64,000 bases of DNA from Candidatus Stoquefichus sp. (lineage in GTDB: Bacteria; Bacillota_I; Bacilli_A; Erysipelotrichales; Coprobacillaceae). The notes below the pieces were generated by a model. The model was not told the DNA's origin. It searched no databases and saw only the letters and a list, made by a program, of their open reading frames with translations. A program made the translations under genes and the position numbers. How positions within the stretch are numbered: the stretch's first letter is position 1; every line of letters starts with the position of its first letter. The stretch covers positions 1-64,000 of the forward strand of contig JAETUM010000008.1 in the NCBI GenBank assembly GCA_021768625.1. The letters are read 5' to 3'. Positions 53,999 through 62,871 of the stretch are shown here, piece by piece.

Positions 53999-55927
53999 TT
54001 AAATTTGTCTAGCTGCTATAAAACCTTCACGAATTGCATCATAGATTTGACGGACTTTTTTACTATCCCCTATATTATAGATTTCCATTTCTGTGTTTTC
54101 TTCTAGTTGGTCTGCCAAATCATATTGAGGAATAAATCCAGCTGCAATAACAATATTATCAGTTTCAATTGTTATTTCACTTCCCCATCTATCAATTAAA
54201 ATTGCTTTGTTATCTTCAATAGCAGATAAACGTTTACCTGTCATAATTTTAATATTTGATTGGTTAATAGCGTTATTATAAGCTTGGCAAGAAGAACTAG
54301 GGTTAGCTAAGAATACATCTGCCATTTCTACAATAGTCACATTTTTGCCTTCTCTATCTAATTCTAATGCAGTTTCAGCACCTGTAATACCACCACCAAT
54401 TACAACAACATTTTGTCCTTCTACTTTTTTTGATCCATTTAAGTAATCATTTGCATAAGTAACTGTTTCTTTATCGCTACCAGGTACATTTAAAATCCTT
54501 GTTTTTCCTCCTACAGCAATGATGACAGCATCATAATTTCCATGAACAAGCATATCATAATTAGCCTCTTCTTTGACAATTGAAATGTTAGGGTCATGAG
54601 AAATATGATCTTCGTAATAGTTAATCAAGCGTCTTATATTTGCTTTGTTATCTGGTTTACTAGCTTCTATCATGGCTCCACCAAAACTTCTTTTTTCATA
54701 AATAGTTACTTTATGCCCACGTAAAGAAGCAGTTAATGCGGCTTCACAGCCGGCAGGTCCAGCACCTACAATTGCAATATTTTTCTTGATTTCTGCTTCA
54801 ACAATTGGTTTGCATTCAAATCTATATAAAGTTGGATTTACTGTACAATGAATTGGTGTATGACCTAACATACCTTTATCAATACAACCAATCATACAGT
54901 TGATGCAAGGCTTAATATCTCTTGCTTTTCCTTCTTTAGCTTTTTTTGCCCATGCAGGATCAGCTAATTGAGAACGACCTAAGGCTACAAAGTCACCATT
55001 TCCTTCAGCTAACATTTTTTCTCCTTCCTCAGGTGAGAAAATATTATGTCCGATAAATACAGGAATATTAACTGCATCTTTAATCAATTTTGTATGCTTA
55101 GCATTAAAGGCATTTGGTAACAAGAACTGTGTAGAAGCAGTTGCATGTGTACCACCCATTATATTTAAATGAGAAACACCTTCTTTTTCTAATGCTTTAG
55201 CAACTTCAATTGTTTCTTCTATACGAATACCTTCTGGTTCCCAATCTTCAGTGCTCAATTTAACACCTATAGGGAAATCTGGTCCACACTTTTGTTTCAT
55301 ATTTCTAACAATCTCTAATAATAGTCTCATACGATTATGCAGAGTACCACCATACATATCAGTACGTTTATTGTCATGTGGTGATAAGAAATTTGTAGGG
55401 ATACATCCTGCAGCACCATGAATTTCAAGAACTTCAAATCCTGCTTTTTTAGCTCTTAAAGCAGCATCACCAAATTTTTCTACTAGTTCATGAATTTCTT
55501 CAATAGTCAATGCTCTAGGAAGTTTAAATCCCATTTCATACCATGGCTCAAAAGTAATAGGGGATGCTCCAATAACATCAGCACTTCCTACAAAACCTGC
55601 ATCTCTACCAGGATGAGCTAATTGTAAACCAGGAGTAGCTCCATGTTCTTTCACAGTTTCAGCTAACAAAGTTAATCCAGCAATAAATTCATCTTTATCA
55701 GCTCTTAAACCACAAGATGTCATTGGTACAGGAACAGCATTATCCATAAAAATAAGACCTGCACCACCGTCAGCCGCTTGTGCATAAGCTTTAATCTGTC
55801 TGTCAGTTACTGTTCCATCAGGATTTCCTAAATAAGTTCCCATGGAATTACGTACAATTCTGTTCTTAATAACAACATTTCCAATTTTCCCTTTTTCAAA
55901 TAAATGAGGGTAATATTTGTTTTTCAT
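53999..55927 (-). CDS. Old-yellow-enzyme/2,4-dienoyl-CoA reductase-type flavoprotein
   Basis: 642 residues. N-terminal OYE barrel (about 5-360) with HGAAGCIPTNFLSPHDNKRTD, GGT and KLSTEDWEPEG; a 4Fe-4S site from Cys341, Cys344, Cys348 and Cys361; then an FAD/NAD-binding part with VGAGPAGCEAA (about 387) and VVIGGGITGAETALELDREG (about 508). This is the architecture of 2,4-dienoyl-CoA reductase and related enoate reductases (BaiCD, FldZ-like), which reduce activated double bonds with NAD(P)H. Substrate unknown. Divergent TetR gene, with a 20-base palindrome between, suggests substrate-inducible control. Confidence 0.88.
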   Translation of the reverse strand: MKNKYYPHLFEKGKIGNVVIKNRIVRNSMGTYLGNPDGTVTDRQIKAYAQAADGGAGLIFMDNAVPVPMTSCGLRADKDEFIAGLTLLAETVKEHGATPGLQLAHPGRDAGFVGSADVIGASPITFEPWYEMGFKLPRALTIEEIHELVEKFGDAALRAKKAGFEVLEIHGAAGCIPTNFLSPHDNKRTDMYGGTLHNRMRLLLEIVRNMKQKCGPDFPIGVKLSTEDWEPEGIRIEETIEVAKALEKEGVSHLNIMGGTHATASTQFLLPNAFNAKHTKLIKDAVNIPVFIGHNIFSPEEGEKMLAEGNGDFVALGRSQLADPAWAKKAKEGKARDIKPCINCMIGCIDKGMLGHTPIHCTVNPTLYRFECKPIVEAEIKKNIAIVGAGPAGCEAALTASLRGHKVTIYEKRSFGGAMIEASKPDNKANIRRLINYYEDHISHDPNISIVKEEANYDMLVHGNYDAVIIAVGGKTRILNVPGSDKETVTYANDYLNGSKKVEGQNVVVIGGGITGAETALELDREGKNVTIVEMADVFLANPSSSCQAYNNAINQSNIKIMTGKRLSAIEDNKAILIDRWGSEITIETDNIVIAAGFIPQYDLADQLEENTEMEIYNIGDSKKVRQIYDAIREGFIAARQI

Positions 55928-56013
55928 ACTTTATCTCCTTATATATTCTTTATTATTTCTATAAAAAATGATATAATTATGATAAATAATTAACAAGCAT
56001 TAAGATATATCAA

Positions 56014-56033
56014 AAAGTTGCATATGCAACTTT
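56014..56033. promoter_or_regulatory. Perfect 20-base palindrome between flavoenzyme and TetR gene
   Basis: AAAGTTGCATATGCAACTTT is an exact inverted repeat centred between the divergent genes, 86 bases from the enzyme start and 31 from the TetR start. It is a natural TetR-type operator for both promoters. A second TTGCA-containing half site lies at 56045-56050. Confidence 0.7.
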
Positions 56034-56064
56034 CTAATAGCCAATGTTGCACAGAAAGGGAAAA

Positions 56065-56661
56065 ATGAAAGAAGATTTAAGAATCACAAAAACTAAACAG
56101 AATATTCAGTCACATTTTATTCAATTATTAAAAACTCATAGTTTTCAGGATATAACTATCAAATTATTGATTAATGAATGTCAAATTAATCGTTCTACTT
56201 TTTATAGAAATTATGAAGATAAGTATGATTTGATTTATAAAATAACAAAAGAACTTATTATGCAATTTGAAAAGGTTATTAATCCTCAATTTATTATTCT
56301 TGATATAAAAGATGAAAATGATGTAAAACCTTATTTTGTTCCATTATTAGATTATTTTAATAAACATAGGGATGTATTTATATTGTTATATAATAATAAG
56401 TTACCAGTAAATATCTTTGATGAAATGTTTTCAATTTATAGTTATTATTTATTAAATACACTTATTGACTATTATCATATTCATGATTCTCAAATTAAAA
56501 TTGCTACTTATTTTTCAAATATTATTAGTTCTAATATTCTTACTGCTATAAAATGGTGGCATTTAGAAAGTCCTCAGACTTCAAAAGAAGAAATACTAAA
56601 AATAATTACTGTGACAATTGTAAATGGTGTGTTTTCAAGTTTACAATTGCAATTTGAATAA
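56065..56661 (+). CDS. TetR/AcrR-family transcriptional regulator
   Basis: 198 residues from ATG 56065 (AAAGGG upstream); an ATG at 56044 would be nearer the palindrome but has a poor ribosome site. N-terminal HTH of TetR type (about 8-55): KTKQNIQSHFIQLLKTHSFQDITIKLL...NRSTFYRNYEDKYDL. The ligand domain is divergent. It probably controls the divergent flavoenzyme and itself through the palindrome at 56014. Inducer unknown. Confidence 0.9.
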   Translation: MKEDLRITKTKQNIQSHFIQLLKTHSFQDITIKLLINECQINRSTFYRNYEDKYDLIYKITKELIMQFEKVINPQFIILDIKDENDVKPYFVPLLDYFNKHRDVFILLYNNKLPVNIFDEMFSIYSYYLLNTLIDYYHIHDSQIKIATYFSNIISSNILTAIKWWHLESPQTSKEEILKIITVTIVNGVFSSLQLQFE

Positions 56662-56741
56662 TATATTAGTTTGTAATATACGAATAGCAATTATTTACAT
56701 TAAAAATTATATTTCGTGAGATGAATTTATATATTTCCTTT

Positions 56742-56776
56742 ACTCTTTGACAAAATGTTGAAGAGTTTTTTATTTA
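56742..56776 (+). terminator. Terminator after the TetR gene
   Basis: CTCTTTGACA / TGTTGAAGAG (two wobble pairs), AAA loop, then TTTTTTA. Confidence 0.75.
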
Positions 56777-56866
56777 ATAATTAATTAAAATCAAAGAAAT
56801 TAAGAATAAAGTTTTATAATAAACACAGTATTTAATAAAGAGATATAATACTTTATTGAATAAAAA

Positions 56867-56897
56867 AGGATAAACTTATTTAAAAGTTTATCCTATA
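56867..56897. terminator. Terminator of the Cys-rich small gene
   Basis: AGGATAAACTT (56867-56877) / AAGTTTATCCT (56884-56894), perfect 11-bp stem. Confidence 0.8.
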
Positions 56898-56911
56898 AAT
56901 CTTATTCATAC

Positions 56912-57193
56912 TTATTTATGACAGCATTGCTTATGTCGCAATTCTTGTAATGATTCCATAGCATAGATAGCTTTTTCTTTTATGCAGCATTCTAATTGAG
57001 CTATAGCATTGATTGTTTGTTGAACAGATTCATCAATTTCAAGTAATTCTTCTATACAGTTTGTCATACAAACTACTTTTTTTAATTTTTCTGCTTCACC
57101 ATTTAAGATTTGAGCAAGAGCAGCTTCTTGCATTGAAACAGATTGTAAAATTGCAGTTAAAGCACATTTTTCATCAACACAACATTCTTCCAT
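56912..57193 (-). CDS. Cys-rich small helical protein (coat/exosporium-like)
   Basis: 93 residues with nine Cys, mostly in pairs (ECCVDEKC, CMTNC, ECCIKE, QCCH). The centre SVSMQEAALAQILNGEAEKLKKV resembles the E-x2-L-x-x-I-L-N-x-E-x-E-K-L repeat of small Firmicute proteins that occur with spore surface proteins. Start ATG 57193 has GGGAGGTG upstream. No signal peptide. It may be a spore-coat or intracellular Cys-rich scaffold; this is a weak family-level inference. Confidence 0.55.
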   Translation of the reverse strand: MEECCVDEKCALTAILQSVSMQEAALAQILNGEAEKLKKVVCMTNCIEELLEIDESVQQTINAIAQLECCIKEKAIYAMESLQELRHKQCCHK

Positions 57194-57491
57194 GATTTCA
57201 CCTCCCTTTACTTTTACATTATGTAGGAATTGAAAAAACGAAAACGATAAATATCATGTAAATATAGTTATAATTAGAATTATATATAAAAACAAAAAGT
57301 AGTTTTAAAAACAGTATAGGAATTAAAGAGCCATGCTTCAGTGAGAGAATTGTCATAATAAGATATTTTTATATAATGTTTATATTTTGTTTCCCTAAAT
57401 ACTAAGTTATATGTATTTTCAAGCTGTTAGTAAAGTAAATACTATGTGCTAAGTGTGAGATAAGATTTTAGCTTTAATAATACAATGATAT
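57194..57491. other. AT-rich intergenic stretch, nothing supported
   Basis: Between the Cys-rich gene and the candidate RNA promoter I see only the upstream promoter region of the Cys-rich gene (57194-57260) and AT-rich DNA with no open frame, hairpin with T-run or repeat of note. Confidence 0.5.
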
Positions 57492-57520
57492 TTGATAGAT
57501 ATGTAAACTTAAAGTATAGA
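57492..57520 (+). promoter_or_regulatory. Promoter of candidate structured RNA
   Basis: TTGATA (57492-57497), 17-base spacer, TATAGA (57515-57520). A start near 57527 would precede the structured stretch. No open reading frame of useful length follows. Confidence 0.5.
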
Positions 57521-57526
57521 CCTATT

Positions 57527-57730
57527 TTCGAGTAAAAGAAAAAGCCCTTTAAAGACTTGCCAGTAGAAGCATTGTAGTTATCAGGCTTCAAAATATGAAA
57601 ATATTGTAACGTAGTGCCTTTCTAGGGCTGGTATACGCCACCTCTTTTAGGCATGATTATGATAAATAGACAATAATCTTTGTACAAAGATTATATGAGT
57701 TAAATTTCTTATCATGCTTTTCTATTATAC
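57527..57730 (+). ncRNA. Candidate structured non-coding RNA, class unknown
   Basis: About 200 nt with islands of G+C (GGGCTGGTATACGCCACC) in very AT-rich surroundings and no reading frame. Complementary segments: AGCCCT (57543-57548) with AGGGCT (57624-57629); GAAGC (57566-57570) with GCTTC (57585-57589); AATAT-GAAA-ATATT (57592-57605), a GNRA tetraloop hairpin; TGCCT (57615-57619) with AGGCA (57649-57653). The first and last pairings cross, forming a possible pseudoknot. It ends in a hairpin AATCTTT-GTAC-AAAGATT inside a longer GCATGAT / ATCATGC stem and a TTTTCT tract. The minus strand could also form a terminator-like end, so strand is not certain. Not recognised as SRP, tmRNA, RNase P or 6S RNA by eye. 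Confidence 0.5.
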
Positions 57731-57743
57731 AATAGTCATACAA

Positions 57744-57953
57744 TTACTTTTTCTCTTTATTTTTTAGGCATTCGTATGCAAGAAGTATTGTAAATATTAT
57801 ATATAAAGCTAATGAAATGTTTTTAATTGTTGTTCTTATAACTTCTAAGGAACCCTCAAAATTTATTGTTCCTATAAGTTCGGCATGATAAATAACTATC
57901 CACACAACTAGACTCTCAAATGATAAAATAGAATAAAATATTATTTTTTTCAT
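57744..57953 (-). CDS. Small two-helix membrane protein, unknown
   Basis: 69 residues with two hydrophobic helices (about 4-22 and 46-63) and a basic tail (LKNKEKK). Start ATG 57953 follows AGAAAGGAGA. No homologue recognised; it lies downstream of nothing on its strand and faces the candidate RNA tail to tail. Confidence 0.6.
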   Translation of the reverse strand: MKKIIFYSILSFESLVVWIVIYHAELIGTINFEGSLEVIRTTIKNISLALYIIFTILLAYECLKNKEKK

Positions 57954-58353
57954 ATAATCAATCTCCTTTCTATTTTTCTTTCTAGTATAATTCTAACATA
58001 GTATCTTATTAAAAAATATATAAATAGTAAATAGCACAAAAAGTTAACCTTTAAATTCAGATTATATTAAACAATATTTTCATTGAATAAAAGTCACTTT
58101 CTTCATTTGAAATAGAGAGGATTATAGATCTCATAGATAACATCACAATCAATAAACTCATCAAGATGACTCTTAAGAACCAAATCATCTAGAATTTTTA
58201 AAATGAGGATGCTGTTTTAAGTATGAAATATTAATCATTTCATTATAATAAGGTTTATAAGTAATACTTATAGAAGTTATTAGTATTTAAAATTGTTTAT
58301 CTTCCTAAAAATAAATAAAATAGAACTATAAAAGGAAAAGAGGAGAAATAGAT
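57954..58353. other. 400-base intergenic region holding an IS remnant
   Basis: Apart from the minus-strand IS1182-like remnant (58103-58214) and an SD (GAGGAG) for the SDR gene, I see no gene, RNA or clear hairpin in this region. The stretch 58240-58345 is the SDR promoter region. Confidence 0.5.
58103..58214 (-). pseudogene. IS1182-like transposase remnant
   Basis: Minus-strand frame fragment with LDDLVLKSHLDEFIDCDVIY ending NPLYFK before a stop. The run LDDLVxxxHL followed by FIDxxxIYxxxxPLY resembles the N-terminal part of IS1182-family transposases. Only about 35 residues remain with no start codon and no visible element ends. Confidence 0.4.
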
Positions 58354-59184
58354 ATGAAAGATGTGATGATTGTTACAGGAGCTGGTCAAATCAGTATGGC
58401 TATTGCTAGAAGGATAGGATATGGTAAAAAAATCATTATGGGAGACAAAAATTTTGATAATGCAAAGAAAATCTCTCAAATTATGAACGAAGCAGGATTT
58501 GATGTTGTTCCTTTTGAAATGGATTTATCATCAAGAGAATCTATTTTAGCAATGATTGAAGAAGCTCAAAAATATGGCGAAATTTCAATGTTGGTGAATG
58601 GAGCTGGTGTATCACCATCACAAGCACCAATAGAATCTATTTTAAAGGTTGATTTGTATGGAACAGCTGTATTATTAGAAGAGGTTGGTAAAGTTATTAA
58701 AAAAGGTGGAGTAGGAGTGACAATTTCAAGTCAATCTGGTTGGAGAATGCCACAATTAACTGCTCAGGAAGATGAACTTTTAGCAACAACTCCAACTGAT
58801 GAATTATTGGATTTAGAAATTTTACAACCCCAAAATATCAAAGATACATTACATGCATATCAAATGGCAAAACGTTGTAATGAAAAACGTGTGATGGCAG
58901 AATCAGTCAAGTGGGGAGAACGTGGTGCAAGAATTAATGATATAGCACCAGGAATTATCGTAACTCCGTTAGCATTAGATGAATTTAATGGACCAAGAGG
59001 AGATTTCTACAAAAATATGTTTGCATCATGTCCAGCAGGAAGACCAGGAACGGCAGATGAAGTAGCTAATGTAGCAGAATTATTAATGAGCGACAAAGGT
59101 GCATTTATAACAGGATCAACTATTTTAATAGATGGTGGAGCAACATCTTCATATTATTATGGACCTTTAAAACCAAAGCAGTAG
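58354..59184 (+). CDS. SDR-family NAD(P)-dependent oxidoreductase
   Basis: 276 residues. Cofactor loop VTGAGQISMAIARRIG (9-21), NGAG near 82, catalytic Ser126 (TISSQSGW) and Tyr169-x3-Lys173 (YQMAK). The C-terminal GSTILIDGGATSSY end is typical. The loop is not the usual TGxxxGIG, and a segment with PTDELLDLEILQPQ inserts before Tyr169, as in a subgroup annotated as SDR oxidoreductase near dehydratase or cupin genes. ATG 58354 follows GAGGAGAAA. The cupin gene starts 38 bases later, so they are likely coupled in a metabolite-reduction step. Confidence 0.9.
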   Translation: MKDVMIVTGAGQISMAIARRIGYGKKIIMGDKNFDNAKKISQIMNEAGFDVVPFEMDLSSRESILAMIEEAQKYGEISMLVNGAGVSPSQAPIESILKVDLYGTAVLLEEVGKVIKKGGVGVTISSQSGWRMPQLTAQEDELLATTPTDELLDLEILQPQNIKDTLHAYQMAKRCNEKRVMAESVKWGERGARINDIAPGIIVTPLALDEFNGPRGDFYKNMFASCPAGRPGTADEVANVAELLMSDKGAFITGSTILIDGGATSSYYYGPLKPKQ

Positions 59185-59222
59185 ATTTGAACTGAGTGAA
59201 TTTATGAAAAGGAGGAAAAACA

Positions 59223-59621
59223 ATGGAAAAATTAAGTAGTATGTTTGGAAATGGAGAAAAGAATGAAGCTTTTGCAAAGTATTTTATAGGGCAAAGTTAT
59301 TTAAATATGCTTGCTAAAAATCAAGGAGTAGGAGTTGCAAATGTAACCTTTGAACCTGGGTGTAGAAATAATTGGCATATTCACCATAAAGGGGCACAGA
59401 TTTTATTAGTGACAGATGGTGAGGGATGGTATCAAGAATGGGGGAAACCAGCCCAAAAGTTAAAAGCTGGAGATGTTGTTAATATTCCTAGTGAAGTGAA
59501 ACATTGGCATGGTGCAGCTAAAGATAGTTGGTTTGCTCATATAGCTATTGAAGTTCCAGCAGAAGGTGCATCAAATGAATGGTGTGAACCAGTTGAAGAT
59601 GAAGAGTATTTAAAATTATAA
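59223..59621 (+). CDS. Cupin-domain protein (TM1459-like)
   Basis: 132 residues, single small cupin barrel. Motif 1 WHIHHKGAQILLVTDGEGWYQ and motif 2 KAGDVVNIPSEVKHWHG supply the metal-ligand pattern HxHx(3,4)Q/E...H. Such proteins resemble carboxymuconolactone decarboxylase-linked cupins and oxidoreductase partners; the function is often unsettled. It follows the SDR gene by 38 bases and ends at a strong terminator, giving a two-gene operon. Confidence 0.88.
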   Translation: MEKLSSMFGNGEKNEAFAKYFIGQSYLNMLAKNQGVGVANVTFEPGCRNNWHIHHKGAQILLVTDGEGWYQEWGKPAQKLKAGDVVNIPSEVKHWHGAAKDSWFAHIAIEVPAEGASNEWCEPVEDEEYLKL

Positions 59622-59630
59622 AATAATTAA

Positions 59631-59675
59631 AAAACATCTCATAAATACATTAAAGATTTATTGGGTGTTTTTTAT
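59631..59675 (+). terminator. Terminator after the cupin gene
   Basis: AAAACATCTCATAAAT pairs with ATTTATTGGGTGTTTT (one mismatch, wobbles), then TTT. Confidence 0.75.
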
Positions 59676-59709
59676 TATGAAATAGTGGATTTTCTTTTTA
59701 TGGAAAATA

Positions 59710-59760
59710 TTACAATTTTTCATGTAAATCATGTATAATAGAAACATGAAAACGATTTCA
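59710..59760 (+). promoter_or_regulatory. Promoter and cre site of the second GH1 gene
   Basis: TTACAA (59710-59715), 18-base spacer, TATAAT (59734-59739), then ATGAAAACGATTTCA (59746-59760), which matches the cre consensus WTGNAARCGNWWWCA at all 15 positions and sits over the start point. CcpA with HPr-Ser-P would repress here. Confidence 0.75.
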
Positions 59761-59777
59761 AATATAGGAGGTAATGA

Positions 59778-61247
<1,470 letters not shown>

Positions 61248-61263
61248 AATATGAGGAGGATTT

Positions 61264-62103
61264 ATGAGAAAAATTGTTTTTTTAGATGTTGATGGAACAT
61301 TAATAGATTATGATGCAAAATTACCTGAATCAGCAGCAAGGGCTGTTAATGAAGCAAGAGCAAATGGACATAAAGTTTATATATGTACAGGTTGTTCTAA
61401 AGCAGAAATTGAACAAAGAAATCTATGTGACTTAGATGGAATGATTGGCGGAAATGGTGCTTATGTTGAAGATAATGGACATGTAGTTATGCATCAAGGA
61501 CTTACAAGAGATGAAGTTAAACATATTGTTGATTGGTGTAATGAAAGACATTTAGGATTTTATTTAGAAGCGAATAGTGGTATGTATTGTAATGATTATA
61601 TGTTAGAACAAGGACCAGAAACAATGATCAAGTATGGTCAAGGTAAAGGTGCTGATTTAACTCAAGCAACACAATCTGCAAATAGTTTTGTAAATAGTTT
61701 TATACATTTGACAGGAGAAGACTTATACCGAGATGATGTGAATAAAATTAGCTTTATCTTAAGTAGTTACCAAGATCATTTAGATTCTAAAAAAGAATTC
61801 CCAACTTTAGAAGCAAATACTTGGGGAGGTAAAGGAGAACTGGCATTATTTGGAGACTTAGGACCAACAGGTATTACTAAGAAACATGCGATTGAAGTTT
61901 TGTTAAATTATTTAGATGCAGATGTAAAAGATACAATTTCATTTGGTGATGCAAAAATAGATTTGTCAATGTTTGAACTTTGTGCTTACAATGTAGCTAT
62001 GGGAAATGGTGGCGTAGAAATTAAGGAAGCTGCTGACTACATTACAACAGATGTTAATGATGATGGACTGTATAATGCATTCAAATATTTAAAATTAATA
62101 TAA
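61264..62103 (+). CDS. Cof-type HAD phosphatase
   Basis: 279 residues. Nucleophile Asp8 and acid Asp10 (DVDGTLID), motif II at CTGCSKAEI and motif IV GDAKIDLSM near 227. Large cap typical of Cof enzymes acting on sugar phosphates. Directly after the phospho-beta-glucosidase with 16 bases between, so it may remove phosphate from products of that enzyme and prevent sugar-phosphate stress. Different subgroup from the HAD at 11853 (motif II lacks SGR). ATG 61264 follows GAGGAGG. Confidence 0.88.
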   Translation: MRKIVFLDVDGTLIDYDAKLPESAARAVNEARANGHKVYICTGCSKAEIEQRNLCDLDGMIGGNGAYVEDNGHVVMHQGLTRDEVKHIVDWCNERHLGFYLEANSGMYCNDYMLEQGPETMIKYGQGKGADLTQATQSANSFVNSFIHLTGEDLYRDDVNKISFILSSYQDHLDSKKEFPTLEANTWGGKGELALFGDLGPTGITKKHAIEVLLNYLDADVKDTISFGDAKIDLSMFELCAYNVAMGNGGVEIKEAADYITTDVNDDGLYNAFKYLKLI

Positions 62104-62104
62104 G

Positions 62105-62132
62105 ACTTGAGGATTTCCTCAAGTTTTTTAAT
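62105..62132 (+). terminator. Terminator after the HAD gene
   Basis: ACTTGAGG (62105-62112) / CCTCAAGT (62117-62124), ATTT loop, T-run. Confidence 0.9.
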
Positions 62133-62190
62133 GAATTTTACACTATTATTACACAAGTTCCTTTTACAATAAAATGAGGAGAGGATATGT

Positions 62191-62871
62191 ATGTATAAAA
62201 TATTGTTAGTAGAAGACGATAAAAGTATCAGAGAAATTATTGTCAAATATTTTTCAAAAAGAGAGTTTGAGGTTATAGAGGCTATAGATGGGTATGATGC
62301 ATTATCTAAAATAGATTCTGCAATAAATCTTGTTCTTTTAGATATCATGATGCCAGATATTAATGGCTTGGAAGTTTGTTATCAAATAAGGTTAAGACAT
62401 CAATGCCCTATTGTTTTTATTAGTGCATTAAGTGATGAAGATACTCAATTAAGAGCATTTGAATTAGGTGGTGATGATTACATAGCTAAACCTTTCTTAC
62501 CATCAGTATTGTATGCAAAGTGTATAGCCATATGTAAAAGGCAATATCAAAATCAAAGTCATATGAAACGTTTTCATGATTTATCAATTAATTATGCGAC
62601 ACATCAAGTTTGGGTTCAAAATAAAGAAATTCGATTAGCTTATAAAGAGTATCTGTTGTTAGAATACCTTACAAAGAATGCAAATATTTTATTAGAAAGA
62701 GAGCAGATTTTAAATACTATTTGGGGATATGACTATTATGGAGATTGTAGAGCAGTTGATACGTATATCAAGAAAGTGAGAAAAAAGATAGAACCATGCC
62801 AGTATATTCATACTGTATTCAAGGTAGGTTATGTGTTTAAGGATGGAGAAAATGATGAAAAAGATATTTAA
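62191..62871 (+). CDS. OmpR/PhoB-family response regulator
   Basis: 226 residues. Receiver with Glu8-Asp9-Asp10, phosphoacceptor Asp51 (LLDIMMPDINGLEV) and Lys in AKPFLPSVL; winged-helix domain with REQILNTIWGYDYYGDCRAVDTYIKKVRKKIE. ATG 62191 follows GAGAGGA. It overlaps the histidine kinase gene that follows (kinase start about 20 bases inside its end). Confidence 0.94.
   Translation: MYKILLVEDDKSIREIIVKYFSKREFEVIEAIDGYDALSKIDSAINLVLLDIMMPDINGLEVCYQIRLRHQCPIVFISALSDEDTQLRAFELGGDDYIAKPFLPSVLYAKCIAICKRQYQNQSHMKRFHDLSINYATHQVWVQNKEIRLAYKEYLLLEYLTKNANILLEREQILNTIWGYDYYGDCRAVDTYIKKVRKKIEPCQYIHTVFKVGYVFKDGENDEKDI

Noticed and set aside
57527-57730. tRNA, 6S, SRP, tmRNA or RNase P in this stretch
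   Set aside because: None of the diagnostic blocks of these RNAs is present, and no cloverleaf can be drawn.
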